From positions 7,380,501 to 7,444,500 of the forward strand of contig JAGTTD010000001.1 in assembly GCA_018398585.1 (NCBI GenBank): a DNA stretch of 64,000 nt, written 5' to 3'. Positions 1-10,689 of this stretch are shown here, one piece after another. Position 1 is the first letter of the stretch. Every line of letters starts with the position of its first letter. The position numbers and the translations under genes were made by a program. The notes under the pieces are model-generated. The model worked only from the letters and a program-made list of their open reading frames with translations. It did no database searches and was not told where the DNA came from. This DNA comes from Simmondsia chinensis. Taxonomy: Eukaryota > Streptophyta > Magnoliopsida > Caryophyllales > Simmondsiaceae.

Positions 1-11
1 GAATTGATACA

Positions 12-572
12 ATGGCATCAGGTATTAAGACCGAGGTAGAGAAATTCAATGGTCAGGGAAGCTTTAGCTTATGGCAAGTCTGTGTGAAAGGACCCCTGAC
101 TCAGAATGGCTTGAAGAAAGCATTGGAGGGGAAAGTGAAGGAACCCGAGACTATGACCGAGGCACAATGGGAAGAGTTGGATGATAAGGCTCTCACGGCG
201 ATACAGATGTGTTTGGCTGATGATGTTCTGTCAGAGGTCTTGGAGATAAAAACCGCAAAGGAGTTATGGGAGAAATTGTTAGACATGTTTTGCCACAAGT
301 CAGTCTCCAACAAACTCGCAGTAAAGCGTCGGTTGTTCACTTTCCGTATGACAGAAGGTACATCTCTTAAAAACGATTTTAGCAAGTTTACCTCAATTAT
401 ACAAGAATTAAAGGCTTTGGATGATGTCCCTAAGGACGAAGATCAAGCTATGATATTACTGTGTTCGCTCTTTAATTCGTATAAGGGCTTCATAGAAAGC
501 ATGATATACGGGGGTAGGCCAACCATTATTGTTGATGAGGTAAAAAGAAACCTTGTGAGTAAAGAATGGTAG
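12..572 (+). pseudogene. copia gag, N-terminal part
   Basis: This ORF opens with MASGIKTEVEKFNG, the usual start of Tork/Tnt1 gag, followed by the UBN2-type capsid region (tryptophan-rich start, then an LWEKLLDMF-like segment near residue 85). It would form the virus-like particle that packages the element RNA. The frame ends at a TAG (570-572). The rest of the polyprotein continues in another frame from about 590, so a small indel near 555-590 has broken the single gag-pol ORF expected of copia elements. The ATG at 12 fits the conserved gag start. Confidence 0.85.
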
Positions 573-592
573 ATAGGTAATTATCAGACTCG

Positions 593-1667
593 GTGAATGA
601 CTCAGGTAGTGGTTTGCATGTGAGAGGTAGGCCAGAACATAGGGGATCCAATGGTGGGAATAAGTCTAGGTTCAAATCTAGACATAAGAATCTGTCGTGT
701 CATTATTGGCACAAGAAAGGGCACATAAAGAAAGATTGTTACAAATATAAGAATAAATTGAAAGAGGGTAACAGGGGTGACCAGGGCAAAGGCAAGTCCG
801 CTGAGGCTAGTGTTCTAGAGGAGGATAGTGAAGGGGAGTTTCTATTAGTTGCTGATTCTCATTCCAGGTCCAAGGATAAGCGGGTCATGGATTCGGGTTG
901 TTCGTTTCACGTTACTCCAAACAGAGACTGGTTCTCCATATATAAGTCTATACAAGGTGGGGTTGTCTTGATGGTTAATGATGTTGCTTGTGAGGTAGTG
1001 GGGATTGGGACAGTCCGTGTGAGAATGTTTGATGGGGCTATTAGAACCTTAAGTGATGTACGTCATGTCAATGAGTTGAAAAAGAACTTGATTTCTCTAG
1101 GTACCCTTGATTCTAGTGGGTACAAGTACACTGCTGAAGGTGGAGTCATGCGGGTCAGTAAGGGTGCTTTAATTGTGATGAAAGGAAATAGGGTTGGTAC
1201 TTTGTATGAGGTTGCAGGTACAACCGTGATAGGTTCAGTTGTTGTTTCCACATCTGCTATGACAGATGCAGAGATCACAAGACTGTGGCACATGAGAATG
1301 GGTCATATTGGTGATAAAGCATTGTCTGAGCTGAGTAAGAGGGGACTGCTTTGTGGTCAGTCAATAGGACTGATGGAATTTTGTGAGCATTGTATTTATG
1401 GGAAGCAGAAGAGAGTCAGCTTCAAGTCAGCAGTGCATCAGACCAAGGGAACGTTATATTACATACATTCTGATCTGTGGGGACCTTCCAGAGTGGCTTC
1501 TAAAGGTGGGTCCAGGTATCTTCTAACGTTTACTGATGATTACTCATGTAAAGTTTGGGTCTATTTTCTGAAGCAGAAAAATAAAGTGTATGATATCTTC
1601 AAAAAATGGAAGATTCTGCTTGAAAAACAGACATGGAAGCCGGTCAAGAGGTTGAGGACTGATAATG
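593..1667 (+). pseudogene. copia zinc knuckle, protease and integrase N-terminal half
   Basis: The frame carries, in order, a CCHC zinc knuckle near 698-740, the aspartic protease motif DSGCSFHV near 889-912, the GAG-pre-integrase HHCC zinc finger (H...H near 1288-1305, C..C near 1384-1393), and the start of the integrase core with the first catalytic Asp in HSDLWGP near 1470. In the knuckle the second cysteine reads Trp (TGG at 707-709), which should prevent zinc binding. The frame is cut by the gypsy insertion right after the codons for the second catalytic Asp (GAT AAT, 1661-1666). The frame opens at a GTG (593), which is not a real start; it is the continuation of gag. Confidence 0.88.
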
Positions 1668-2000
1668 TGTTAAGATCGAGATTAAATCTTGATCTTAACC
1701 TAAGAATTAAGAGAGTATGGGAGGAGAAAGAAGGAAAAGAGATGAGAAAATAGAGAGAGTTAGATGAGAGAAAGAAGGTTTAATCTCAAGAGATTAATTG
1801 ATATTTTTCATTGAATGCCTCTTCCAATCCACTAGCCACTATTTAAAGGAACAAAATACAAAAGCCACGACACACCAAACACCAGCCAAAAACAGCTGGC
1901 ACCCTAACCGAACTAACAGAAATTGGCGCCAAAACTAATTCAAACAAACAAGCTTACCCGCCTTATTACAATTTGAATTACAACTCGATAGAACATAACA
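1668..2000 (-). repeat. gypsy LTR, left copy (3' LTR of the minus-strand element)
   Basis: 333-bp direct repeat of 6891-7224, bounded by TG and CA. It abuts the polypurine tract at 2001, so in the element's own direction it is the 3' LTR. It differs from the other copy at about 12 sites plus one single-base indel in a T run. Confidence 0.95.
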
Positions 2001-2013
2001 ATCCCCTCCCCTT
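2001..2013 (-). other. polypurine tract of the gypsy element
   Basis: Read on the minus strand this is AAGGGGAGGGGAT, lying directly against the 3' LTR. This is the expected primer site for plus-strand DNA synthesis. Confidence 0.85.
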
Positions 2014-2028
2014 AGAATTTTCTTGTCC

Positions 2029-3414
2029 TCAAGAATAAAAAGAAGGAAATTGGCTCAACAAACGAAGTTTATCTTCCCAAGTGGTGAAAGATTTCTCCAA
2101 ATTGCACCAGCTTACTCGAACTTGTTGTCTGTTGGGCACATCGGTTCTTGCCTGCTTAACATCTACCACTGCTGCTGGTTGTAGGATCAAGGAGCCACTG
2201 GAACCTACCTCTGGAGGTACTGAAGAAGCCCCATGTCCTTGTTTAACCTGCTTCTTAAGAAGTGAAACATGAAAAACAGGGTGAATATATGAATCGGGTG
2301 GAAGCTCTAACTTGTAAGCCACCTTGCCAATCCTTTCCAACACCTTGTAAGGTCCAAAGAACCTTGCACAAAGCTTGACATTCTTCCTTACAGCTGCTGT
2401 AGACTGCCTATAAGATTGTAGTTTCAAAGATACCATATCACCCACTTCAAAATTTCTATCTACTCTCTTGCGGTCTGTGTACCACTTCATCCGGGACTGG
2501 GCCTGACTGAGATTATGCTTTAAGAGCTGCATAAGATGTTTCCTTTGCTGTAACAGTTTAGTCACCTCAACCACTTGTGTCTCCACTCCTTGCAACAACA
2601 ATGGATTGGGTGGAGCATACCCATACAATGCCTTGAAAGGTGTTGTACCTAAAGAAGCACGGAAATGAGTATTATACCAAAATTCCGCCAATGAGAGCCA
2701 CCTACCCCACACCTTAGGATGGCTAAATACCATACTTCTAAGGTATTGCTCAATGTATTGATTGACCCTCTTAGTCTGACCATCGGTTTGAGGATGGTAA
2801 GATGAGCTAAGGGCCAAAGTTGTTCCTAAAAGACCAAACAACTCCTTCCAAAAGTGACTTGTAAAGTGCTTGTCCCTATCTGAGATTATGGATTGAGGCA
2901 ATCCATGGAGCTTGTAGATGTTATCAAGGAAAACACGAGCCAACTTCTCTGCAGTCACTGATCGAGCTAAAGCCATGAAATGACCAAATTTGGTGAACCG
3001 ATCTACTACCACCCAGATCACCTCTTTCCCTTCTGATTGAGGCAATCCCTCAATGAGGTCTATATTTATATGCTGCCATATACCCTTCGGAATAGGTAAG
3101 GGTTGGAGAAGACCTTGGTATCTATGATCACCAAGCTTAGTTTGTTGGCAAACCTCATAGCCTTGCACAAAATCAGACACTTCGCTCTTCATACCGGGCC
3201 AATTGAAGTGAATCTTCAGTCCTTGATACGTTCCTTCTATGCCTGAATGACCACCCCATGAAGAATCATGAGCCTCACTGATAACCTGATGTCTAAGATC
3301 AGTAGAGATGCCAATGTACAGCTTTCCCTGGATTCTGATAATTCCTCGGGTAACAGACGCACCTGCACTAATACCCAAATTAATCACCTTGCTCACACTG
3401 GCAGCCCTATACAT
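2029..3414 (-). pseudogene. gypsy integrase with chromodomain-like tail (catalytic Glu mutated)
   Basis: A 461-codon open stretch covers the integrase. Seen in order are the HHCC zinc finger, where the first Cys of the C..C pair is Tyr in QGYEVCQQ; the core with Asp in NIDLIEGLP and Asp in SDRDKHF; the block HPQTDGQTKRVN; the GPY-type segment FFGPYKVLERIG; PVFHVSLLKK; and a chromodomain-like end with TTWED and FPSF. In the family, the residue after GQT is the catalytic Glu; here it is Lys (codon 2770-2772). With the lost zinc Cys this predicts an inactive integrase, although the frame stays open. Confidence 0.9.
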
Positions 3415-4088
3415 TCTTGTGCAAAAGTATCATTCTTGTAGGACTGATGTACTTCTTCCATCCAAGCAGGAGAAATCCCCGAAATGGCCCCGTGAGAACC
3501 CTGCTCATAGTCGTCAAATCTTCGTGACAGTGCATCAGCTGCCATGTTTTCCTTTCCTTTCTTGTACTCAATATCATAATCAAGCCCAAGCATCTTCATC
3601 AACCCCTTTCTCTGTATCCTTGTGACAATTTTCTGCTCTAACAAATGCTTGAGATTTTGGTGGTCAGTCTTGATGATAAAATGATGCCCATCCAAGTAGT
3701 GCCTCCACTTTTCCACCGCGCGCAAAACTGCAAGATACTCTTTTTCATATGTGGAAAGTGCTTGATATTTCATACTCAAAGCCTGACTAAGATAAGCTAT
3801 GGGCCTCCCTCCTTGTGACAACACTGCCCCAACACCATTTCCACACGCATCAGTTTCTAACACAAAGCTTGAAGTAAAATCGGGCATGGCCAAAACAAGA
3901 GCTTTGCAAATTGCTGCCTTAAGAGCTTCAAAAGCATTCTGGGCTTCCTCCGACCATCTGAAGGCATCTTTCTTCAACAAGCCTGTAAGTGGCTTGGCTA
4001 TAGCTCCATACTCTGCTACAAACTTGCGGTAATACCCTGTCAAACCCAAAAACCCCTTAATTGCTTTAAGGTTACCGGAACAGGCCAA
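3393..4088 (-). pseudogene. gypsy RT thumb/connection and RNase H
   Basis: The frame contains LTGYYRKFV and the RNase H block with ETDACGNGVGAVLSQ, YEKEYLAVL and KTDHQNLKHLL, typical of Ty3/gypsy Pol after the RT palm. It overlaps the integrase frame by a few codons in a different frame, so a frameshift separates RNase H from integrase. Confidence 0.9.
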
Positions 4089-4156
4089 TCTTTCATGGCT
4101 TGGACCATTGAGGGGTCAGTGGAAACCCCATCACAAGAAATCACATGACCAAGGTA

Positions 4157-4976
4157 CTACAAGTGAGTTTGAGCAAAAGAACATTTGGCCAACTTAGCAT
4201 GCAACTTGTGCTCACGCATGACCAAGAATACTTCCCTCAAATGCTTCAAATGCTCCTCGAATGTTGCACTGTAGATCAAGATGTCATCAAAGAAGACCAA
4301 CACAAATTTCCTAAGAAATTGTTTGAAGACATCATTCATAAGAGCTTGGAATGTTACTGGTGCGTTTGTCAAGCCAAAAGGCATGACTACAAACTCAAAG
4401 TGTCCATGATGAGTCCGGAATGCTATCTTGTACACATCTTGCTCATCCACTCTAATTTGATGATAGCCTTGCCGTAAGTCCAGCTTGGAAAAGACATGGG
4501 CTCCATACAAGTCATCTAACAAGTCATCTATAACTGGTATAGGAAACTTGTCCTTGACAGTCATAGCATTAAACAGTCTATAATCAACACACATTCGAGT
4601 CGTGCCATCCTTTTTTTTTTTTGACAAGAATAATCGGGGAAGCAAAGGGGCTGTGACTTGGCTGTATGAAGTTGGTCTTGATCAAATCATCAACTTGCTT
4701 CTCAATTTCCGACCTCTGAGCATGTGGATATCTATAAGGCCTAAGCCTCACAAGTTCTGCATAGCCTTTGAGGGGAATAACATGGTCCAAACTCCTCTTG
4801 GGAGGTAGAGACTTGGGTACTTCGAACAGATCCTCAAACTCATTGATCAAAGCCTGCACTTTTGGTTCGGTAATGCTCACCAATTCAGTAGGGGCTATAG
4901 CAAATAGCTGACCAACCCATTCGAATGAGCATTTCTTGAGTCCTTTCTTCATCTTGCTCCCTTTCATGACCTGCAA
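4157..4976 (-). pseudogene. gypsy reverse transcriptase (frameshifted in a homopolymer)
   Basis: Two overlapping frames together give the RT. The upstream one (4584-4976) carries the RT lead-in with [11 protein letters not shown]. The downstream one (4157-4645) carries [28 protein letters not shown] and the catalytic FFDDILIYS. The switch occurs in a run of A on the minus strand (4612-4622 as T), suggesting homopolymer slippage or an assembly error in the run. Confidence 0.9.
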
Positions 4977-5208
4977 TTGGGCTTATTCTGCTATACCTTG
5001 CAAAGTCACTTTAGATCCTTGTATTTCAAAGGAAACCGTGAGGTTAGCAAAATCAAACAACACTGGGTTGTAAGTTCTCATCCAATCGACCCCAAGCACC
5101 ATATCACACCCTCCCAAAGGAAGGATTCTAAAGTCATAACTGAACTTGGGGTCCTGCATTACCCAATTGAACCCACGGCATTTGTTTTGAGTCATTACAG
5201 ATTTCCCA

Positions 5209-5559
5209 TCAGCCACGGTAACAGCGAGGGGATGAGGATGAACCCACTTTCTTATCCACTTTAGGATCAACAAAACTTTGGGCACTACCACTGTCAATGA
5301 GGATGATGATAGGCTTTTTACCTGCCTTTCCTCTGATTCGGATCGTGCTGTGGGCACCATTTCCAGTCAAAGCTTTCATTGAAATTTCCACAGCGGCATC
5401 ATCTAAGCTTTCCTCGAGGTCCTGATCTGATTCAGCCCCATCACCCTCAATTTCCTCGTTATCAGAATGTTCTCCAGCACTAACCCCTTCAGCAGACACA
5501 AGAAATTTTGGATTACACCTATGGCCAAACTGATAAGGTTGATTACAACGGTAACACAA
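5209..5559 (-). pseudogene. gypsy zinc knuckle and aspartic protease
   Basis: The frame starts at a knuckle of the C-X2-C-X6-GH-X-C type (CYRCNQPYQFGHRC). A linker rich in Glu/Asp follows, then the protease active site IILIDSGSAQSFVD near residues 88-101. Gag ends in the next frame upstream. The rest of protease (LGVDWM near 5030-5090) continues in another frame, 4983-5360. Confidence 0.85.
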
Positions 5560-5562
5560 CCA

Positions 5563-6594
5563 CTACTGCTGCTTATCATCTGATCTGCTGGTCCGGGATT
5601 TGGCAGACCCTTGCTGTTGTTTGGAGCTGCTACTGCGAGGTCTAGAAGCATCACTTGAAGACAGAATTGTTGATTCATAAGGCTTGGCTTTGGCATAGGC
5701 CATAGACAAGGTTGTTGGATCAACGGCTTTAACCAAGTTTTTCACCTTTGGCTTCAAACCACTTATAAAAGCTGAAACATAATACGACTCAGAGGCCTGA
5801 ATTTCAGTTATAATGCTGGCCCGAAGATTCTCAAACCTAGTCATATAATCTCTCACAGATGTCTCCTGTTTCACCTTATTAAATTTATCCACAATATCAC
5901 TATCATCCTCATCACTATAACGATCACACAATTCTTTTGCAAATTCGGTCCATGTAAGGGAGGGATTACTCTTCATCAAACTATAAAACCACACTTCATG
6001 ATCACCAAGAAGGTACATAGCAGCGATTTGTACCTTTTCTGAATCATCAATATGGTAGAAGTGGAAATAACGTTCACACCTCCTCAGCCAAGAATGAGGT
6101 TGCTTCCCATCGAAGGCATCAATCTGCACCCGAGGCTATCTTTGGCCACTGCTTCTACTACTGGTTGTCTCCTCATTATTGCCAGAGCATTGTTGATACC
6201 AATCATCAGGCGGTCTATCAATATGATCCACATTCAATCCCCTAGGCCTGTGTGTATCCTCAACTTCTGTAGCTCGCACACCAGGTCCTGCATTCCAATT
6301 TGAAGGTCGAGACATCACATGCTCACTGCGACCCTGCCTATTAGTCACCTCAATCTCATGGTTTCGATCTGGAGCTCTCATATCAACACCAGGATTAACC
6401 ATTGGAGAGGGAACATTCTTTCTTATTTCATCAGGAGACCTGATTGGTTGATTTGTTTGAAGTGCGCTAGACGACAACAAAGGTTCTGGAACAACAGGAG
6501 GATTTGGCCTCATAACTTGCTCTCGAATCTCTGTTAATCTCTCTTCCAGCAGTTGCCTTTGTTGATCGAACCCCTGATTGAACCTCTCCTCCAA
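5563..6594 (-). pseudogene. gypsy gag
   Basis: Two frames carry gag. The first (6136-6594) encodes a Gln/Arg-rich N-terminal region. The second (5563-6129) encodes the retrotransposon gag domain with HSWLRRCERYF, LTWTEFAKEL, RFENLRASI and FISGLKPKVKNLVKA. The same block occurs in the gag-only element at 27926-31020, so both belong to one gag lineage. Further N-terminal coding lies up to about 6860 but is broken by stops. Confidence 0.85.
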
Positions 6595-6876
6595 TCCTTG
6601 TGATTATCGCGAGACCTGATCAGAAATCTTAGCCTCTACCTGCTGAACCCGTTGATTGACCCTCACCTCAATTTGCTGAGGTAATGATTCAGTGAGAGCC
6701 TGCTTGAATTGAGCAAGCATCGTCTCTAGCTTACTCTCCAATCGAGCATTTGTAACCAAGTCTCATCCTGCTACGTCACTACTTCCAACAACCTCAGCAG
6801 GCAGCTGCTGATCTGGTGGTAACACCACCGATCAAGGCAATTTCATTTGAATCCATTAATTTGAAAACCAAACGAG

Positions 6877-6888
6877 GCTCTGATACCA
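6877..6888 (-). other. tRNA-iMet primer-binding site of the gypsy element
   Basis: On the minus strand this reads TGGTATCAGAGC, two bases from the 5' LTR (6891-7224). It is the standard plant initiator-Met primer site. Confidence 0.93.
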
Positions 6889-6890
6889 AT

Positions 6891-7224
6891 TGTTAAGATC
6901 GAGATTAAATCTTGATCTTAACCTAAGAATTAAGAGAGTATGGGATGAGAAAGAAGGGAAAGAGATGAGAAAATAGAGAGAGTTAGATGAGAGAGAGAAG
7001 GTTTCATCTCAAGAGATTAATTGATATTTTTTTATTGAATGCCTCTTCCAATCCACAAGCCACTATTTAAAGGAACAAAATACAAAAGCCACGACACACC
7101 AAACACCCGCCAAAAACAGTCGGCACCCTAACCGAACTAACAGAAATTGGCGCCAAAACTAATTAAAACAAATAAGCTGACCCGCCTTATTACAATTTGA
7201 ATTACAACTCGATAGAACATAACA
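6891..7224 (-). repeat. gypsy LTR, right copy (5' LTR of the minus-strand element)
   Basis: 334-bp direct repeat of 1668-2000, next to the PBS. It ends in CATAACA followed by the TSD TAATG (7225-7229). Confidence 0.95.
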
Positions 7225-9541
7225 TAATGGTCTTGAGTTTGTCGAAGGTGCCTTAACTAGATTTTGTGAAGATCAGGGTATAGTCAGACACAGGACATGT
7301 ACAGGTCGACCTCAGCAAAATGGAGTGGCTGAAAGGTTAAACAGGACGTTACTTGGGAAGGCTCGATGTATGCTTTCAAATGCAGGTTTAAAGAGAGAAT
7401 GGTGGGTAGAAGCACTTAGCATGGCTTGCTATCTTGTGAACAAGACACCGCCTTCTTCATTACAGAGAAAGACTCCTGAGGAGGTATGGTCTGGTTCAAC
7501 TTCTGACTATTCTCAAATTAAAGTTTTTGGTTGTCCTGCATATGCATATGTTAATGATGGAAAGCTGGAGCCTAGGGCCAAGAAGTGCATCTTTCTTGGT
7601 TATTCGTCAGGTGTGAAGGGATATAGATTGTGGGATCCAAGTGCTCAGAATTTTCTGACTAGTAGAGATGTTACTTTTGATGAGTCTGCTCTACTTAATC
7701 TACCACAGACACCCTCCACTGACAGAGATACAATTCAGGTTGAGAAACCTGATATTACAGAGATACAGTCAGATCAGCAGATTGTTCAGCTAGAGAGTAT
7801 TCCAGCACCTCAAGTACGGGTTTCTGATGTTGTTACTGATAATGCAGAAACAGGTCAGCAGGTGGAGAATAATACTATAGCTGGTGGTAGACTGAGGCGT
7901 CAGATCAGGCCTCCTGAGAGATATGGGTATGAGGAGATGATTGCTTATGCCCTCACTTCTGCTGAGTCGTTAGATGACAGTGAGCCGACTTCTTATTCAG
8001 AGGTTGTATCGAGATTAGACACTGATAAGTGGCTCGTTGCTATGAATGAAGAGATGCAGTCTCTTCATAAGAATCAGACTTGGGAACTAGTGAAGCCTCC
8101 CACAGGGAAAAGACTAGTTGGATGGAAATGAGTCTTCAAAAGAAAAGAGGGCATTCATGGAGTTGAAGATGCAAGGTACAAGGCACGTTTGGTAGCTAAA
8201 GACTATAGTCAGGTACAAGGTGTTGATTTTCATGATATATTCTCACCTGTAGTTAGACATACTTTGATTCGTGCATTGTTGTCTTTGGTTGCTATGCATG
8301 ATTTTGAGCTTGAGCAGTTAGATGTAAAGACTTCATTTTTGCATGGTGAACTAGAAGAAAGTATCTTTATGCATCAGCCCGAGGGTTTTGTTATAGAAGG
8401 AAAAGAAGATCATGTGTGTTTGCTTAAAAGGTCTTTATATGGCTTGAAGCAATCTCCTAGGCAGTGGTATAGGAGATTTGATCAGTTCATGATAGGTCAC
8501 GGGTATATCAGGAGTAAGTACGACATTTGTGTGTATTTCAGAAAAACTGATTCAGGCTTCGTTTATTTGCTTTTGTATGTTGATGATATGTTGATTGTAG
8601 CACGAGATATGAAAGATGTTGATGACTTGAAATCTATGTTGAAGAGTGAATTTGAGATGAAGGATCTTGGAGTAGCTAAGAAGATATTAGGCATGGAAAT
8701 TCGTAGAGACCGAGAAGCCGAAAAATTATACTTGTTTCGGGAGAAGTATATTAAGAAGGTGTTAGACAGGTTTCATATGAAGGATGCTAAGCCGGTTAGC
8801 ACGCCCTTAGCAGCTTACTTCAGACTCTTGGCATTAGATTTGCCTCAAACTGAGGAGGATGTCAGGTGCATGTCTCAGATTCCCTATTCTAGTGCAGTGG
8901 GCAGTATTATATATGCGATGGTTTGCACGCGTCTAGATATTGCTTTTGCAGTGAGCATAGTTAGTAGATACATGGCGAATCCTGGTCAAGAACATTGGCA
9001 TGCAGTGAAGTGGATTCTCAGGTCTCTTCATGGAACCTATGATTTGTGTTTGGAATATGAGAAAAGTAAGTATTGTTTGGTTGGGTATGTAGATTCTGAT
9101 TATGGTGGAGACCTCAATAAGAGGAAGTCCACTTCAGGGTACGTGTTTTGTTTAGGTGACACAGCTATCAGTTGGAGAGCGTGTTTACAGCCTGTTACAA
9201 CACAGTCTACTACCGAGGCCGAGTATATGGCAGTTACAGAAGCATTCAAAGAAGCCGTCTGGTTGAGAGGTTTGATCAGTGAAATCAGTGTCGAGTAGGG
9301 GACAATTAGAGTATGCTGTGATAGTCAGTCCCCCATTCACCTAGCGAAAGATCAGATGTCGTATCACGACCGAATGAAGCATATAGATGTGAAGCATCAT
9401 TTTATTAGAGATCTGATTGACGAGCGGATGGTGGAGTTGAAGAAGATTGGGACTGAGGACAATCCAACTGATATGTTCACAAAAGTTCTACCAGGAAGCA
9501 AGTTCGAGCATTGCTCGAATTTGGTGGGTCTATCAGTTTGA
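7225..9541 (+). pseudogene. copia integrase end, reverse transcriptase and RNase H
   Basis: This resumes the copia pol frame after the gypsy insertion. A single frame from 7229 to 9541 shows the third catalytic residue of integrase in NGVAERLNRT (about 7319), the copia integrase C-terminal region (GCPAYAYV, KCIFLGYSSGVKGYRLW), RT with QLDVKTSFLHGEL, LYGLKQSPRQWY and catalytic LLYVDDMLIV (about 8570), and RNase H with GYVDSDYGGD, KSTSGYVF and STTEAEYMA. Only two nonsense codons interrupt it: TGA at 8129-8131, where the family has a Trp-Lys-Trp context, and TAG at 9296-9298. The frame ends at DNPTDMFTKVLPG and its usual short tail. Confidence 0.92.
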
Positions 9542-9629
9542 TGTATGTTAGCCCTGGTTGAGGGGACGTTTGTGGAGAAGGTGGAGTTGTTTTATTGTTG
9601 ATGATTAATTTTGAGCCAAGGTGGAGATT

Positions 9630-10087
9630 TGTTAGGAAAATGTCTCAAAATTACTTGGCATATTAAGGAGAAGTGCCGTGAGGAGTTCAATCGATCGGGA
9701 AAGTTACGTAAAAAGAAGGACGCCTCCCGTGAGCAGGCCGATCGATCGGGACCCCCCGATCGATCGGGAACCGCATTTCCTGCGCAGCTATAAATACGGA
9801 CGTAGGGTATGTCATTATGTATCCAAAAGCAAAAGTGAAGTAATCTTCCCAGCGGAAAGGTCAACAATAAAAATTGAGTGTGAGAGAATATTGTAATTCT
9901 TCTTCTTTTGATTCAATAATAAAAGCTCCGATTTTCGCCCGTGGTTTTCTCCCCTTTCGATTGTAAAGGGTTTTCCACATAAATCATTGTGTCTATTGTT
10001 TCGTTTCCCTTTTAGTCCATTTATTTCTCGTTATTGTCGTAATATTTGATTCGATTGTAATCCGGGAGAATTGTTTATTTCCGCACA
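9630..10087 (+). repeat. copia 3' LTR
   Basis: It begins TGTTAGGAAAATG right after a purine-rich tract (AAGGTGGAGATT, 9618-9629) and ends near CCGCACA at 10087, giving about 458 bp. It contains a TATA box (9789-9796) and the Tork-style end GGTTTTCTCCCC...TTTTCCACATAAATC. The partner LTR is outside the window, so the exact end is inferred. Confidence 0.8.
9690..9796 (+). promoter_or_regulatory. candidate LTR promoter with three CGATCGATCGGG-like motifs
   Basis: The motif TCGATCGGG occurs at 9691-9699, 9742-9750 and 9760-9768. The last two sit in longer CGATCGATCGGG forms only 7 bases apart. The TATA box TATAAATA follows at 9789-9796. Spacing upstream of a TATA box suggests U3 promoter elements; binding of any factor is not shown by sequence. 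Confidence 0.45.
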
Positions 10088-10430
10088 AAATGTTTTCTAA
10101 GTTTCTGTACAGAAAAACAAAAACTGAAAAACCATGTTTTATCCCGCAAAGCACAGGAGTTTGAAAAATCTTCTGTTTGGGAGGAGTTGCATAATCAAGG
10201 AACTTTGACTGTGGCAGTGTTTTCATTTTTCATGTCACGAAAAACATAGGAGTTTGAAAAATTGGTTTCGTTATTGAGTTGGCAAAGGCTTCAGAATTCT
10301 TGAGTTTGGAAAATTTCTTCAAATTTGATTATTTATTAAGTGTGAAACAAGTCCCTTAATTTCTGATTATTTATCGTTATTCTGTATATATTTTCATATT
10401 CTCCAATAAATAAGAGTGTGTTATTTTCAG
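10088..10430. other. sequence between copia LTR and first RPN1 exon (probable intron)
   Basis: AT-rich, no coding signal. It ends in TTATTTTCAG, a good 3' splice site for the exon at 10431. A short phrase (GGAGTTTGAAAAAT) occurs at about 10158 and 10250. Confidence 0.5.
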
Positions 10431-10689
10431 GTACTAAGCAAACTTGATCCCATACTTAAAAGGACTATAAAAGGCCTATTGAAGATGTGGTTTTTGCGGT
10501 AATCTCGGTGGGTTTGTTGTATATGGGTTCCTGCGATAGTGATGTTGCCAAAGAAATAGTTACTGCAATAACATATCAGGATTGATTTTCCCACCAGCTC
10601 TCTATGCTCTGGCCTTTGGGCCTTACTTTGATGGCTGAATATGAATTCATCATGAAAAGTAAGGTCAGGGTTGAGGGCTTAAAGAACGA

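Larger units (their letters stand above)
1668..7224 (-). mobile_element. Ty3/gypsy chromovirus-like retrotransposon inserted in copia integrase
   Basis: The element is complete from TGTTAAGATC (1668) to GAACATAACA (7224), with 5-bp target-site duplications TAATG at 1663-1667 and 7225-7229. It has LTRs of 333 and 334 bp, a tRNA-iMet PBS (6877-6888), a polypurine tract (2001-2013) and coding order gag-PR-RT-RH-IN on the minus strand. The integrase ends in a chromodomain-like WED...FP segment. Small size (5.56 kb) and short LTRs suggest the Reina group, but that is inference. The LTRs differ at about 12 positions by hand count (about 96% identical), so the insertion is fairly recent. Frameshifts, nonsense codons and a mutated integrase active site make it non-autonomous now. 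Confidence 0.93.
1..10087 (+). mobile_element. Ty1/copia retrotransposon (Tork/Tnt1-like), 5' LTR outside window, split by a gypsy insertion
   Basis: The domain order is gag, zinc knuckle, protease, integrase, reverse transcriptase, RNase H, then a 3' LTR ending at 10087. This order (integrase before RT) defines Ty1/copia, and the gag start and LTR style resemble Tnt1/Tork elements. The window opens about 11 bases before the gag start, so the 5' LTR and PBS are to the left. Bases 1668-7224 are a later gypsy insertion; without it the reading frame continues directly from 1666 to 7229. The element lies just upstream of the first visible RPN1 pseudogene exon and probably sits in an intron of that locus. 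If so, the bases after the LTR (AAATG at 10088-10092) should recur left of its missing 5' LTR. Damage is limited: a frameshift after gag, two nonsense codons in pol and a lost knuckle cysteine. Confidence 0.9.
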
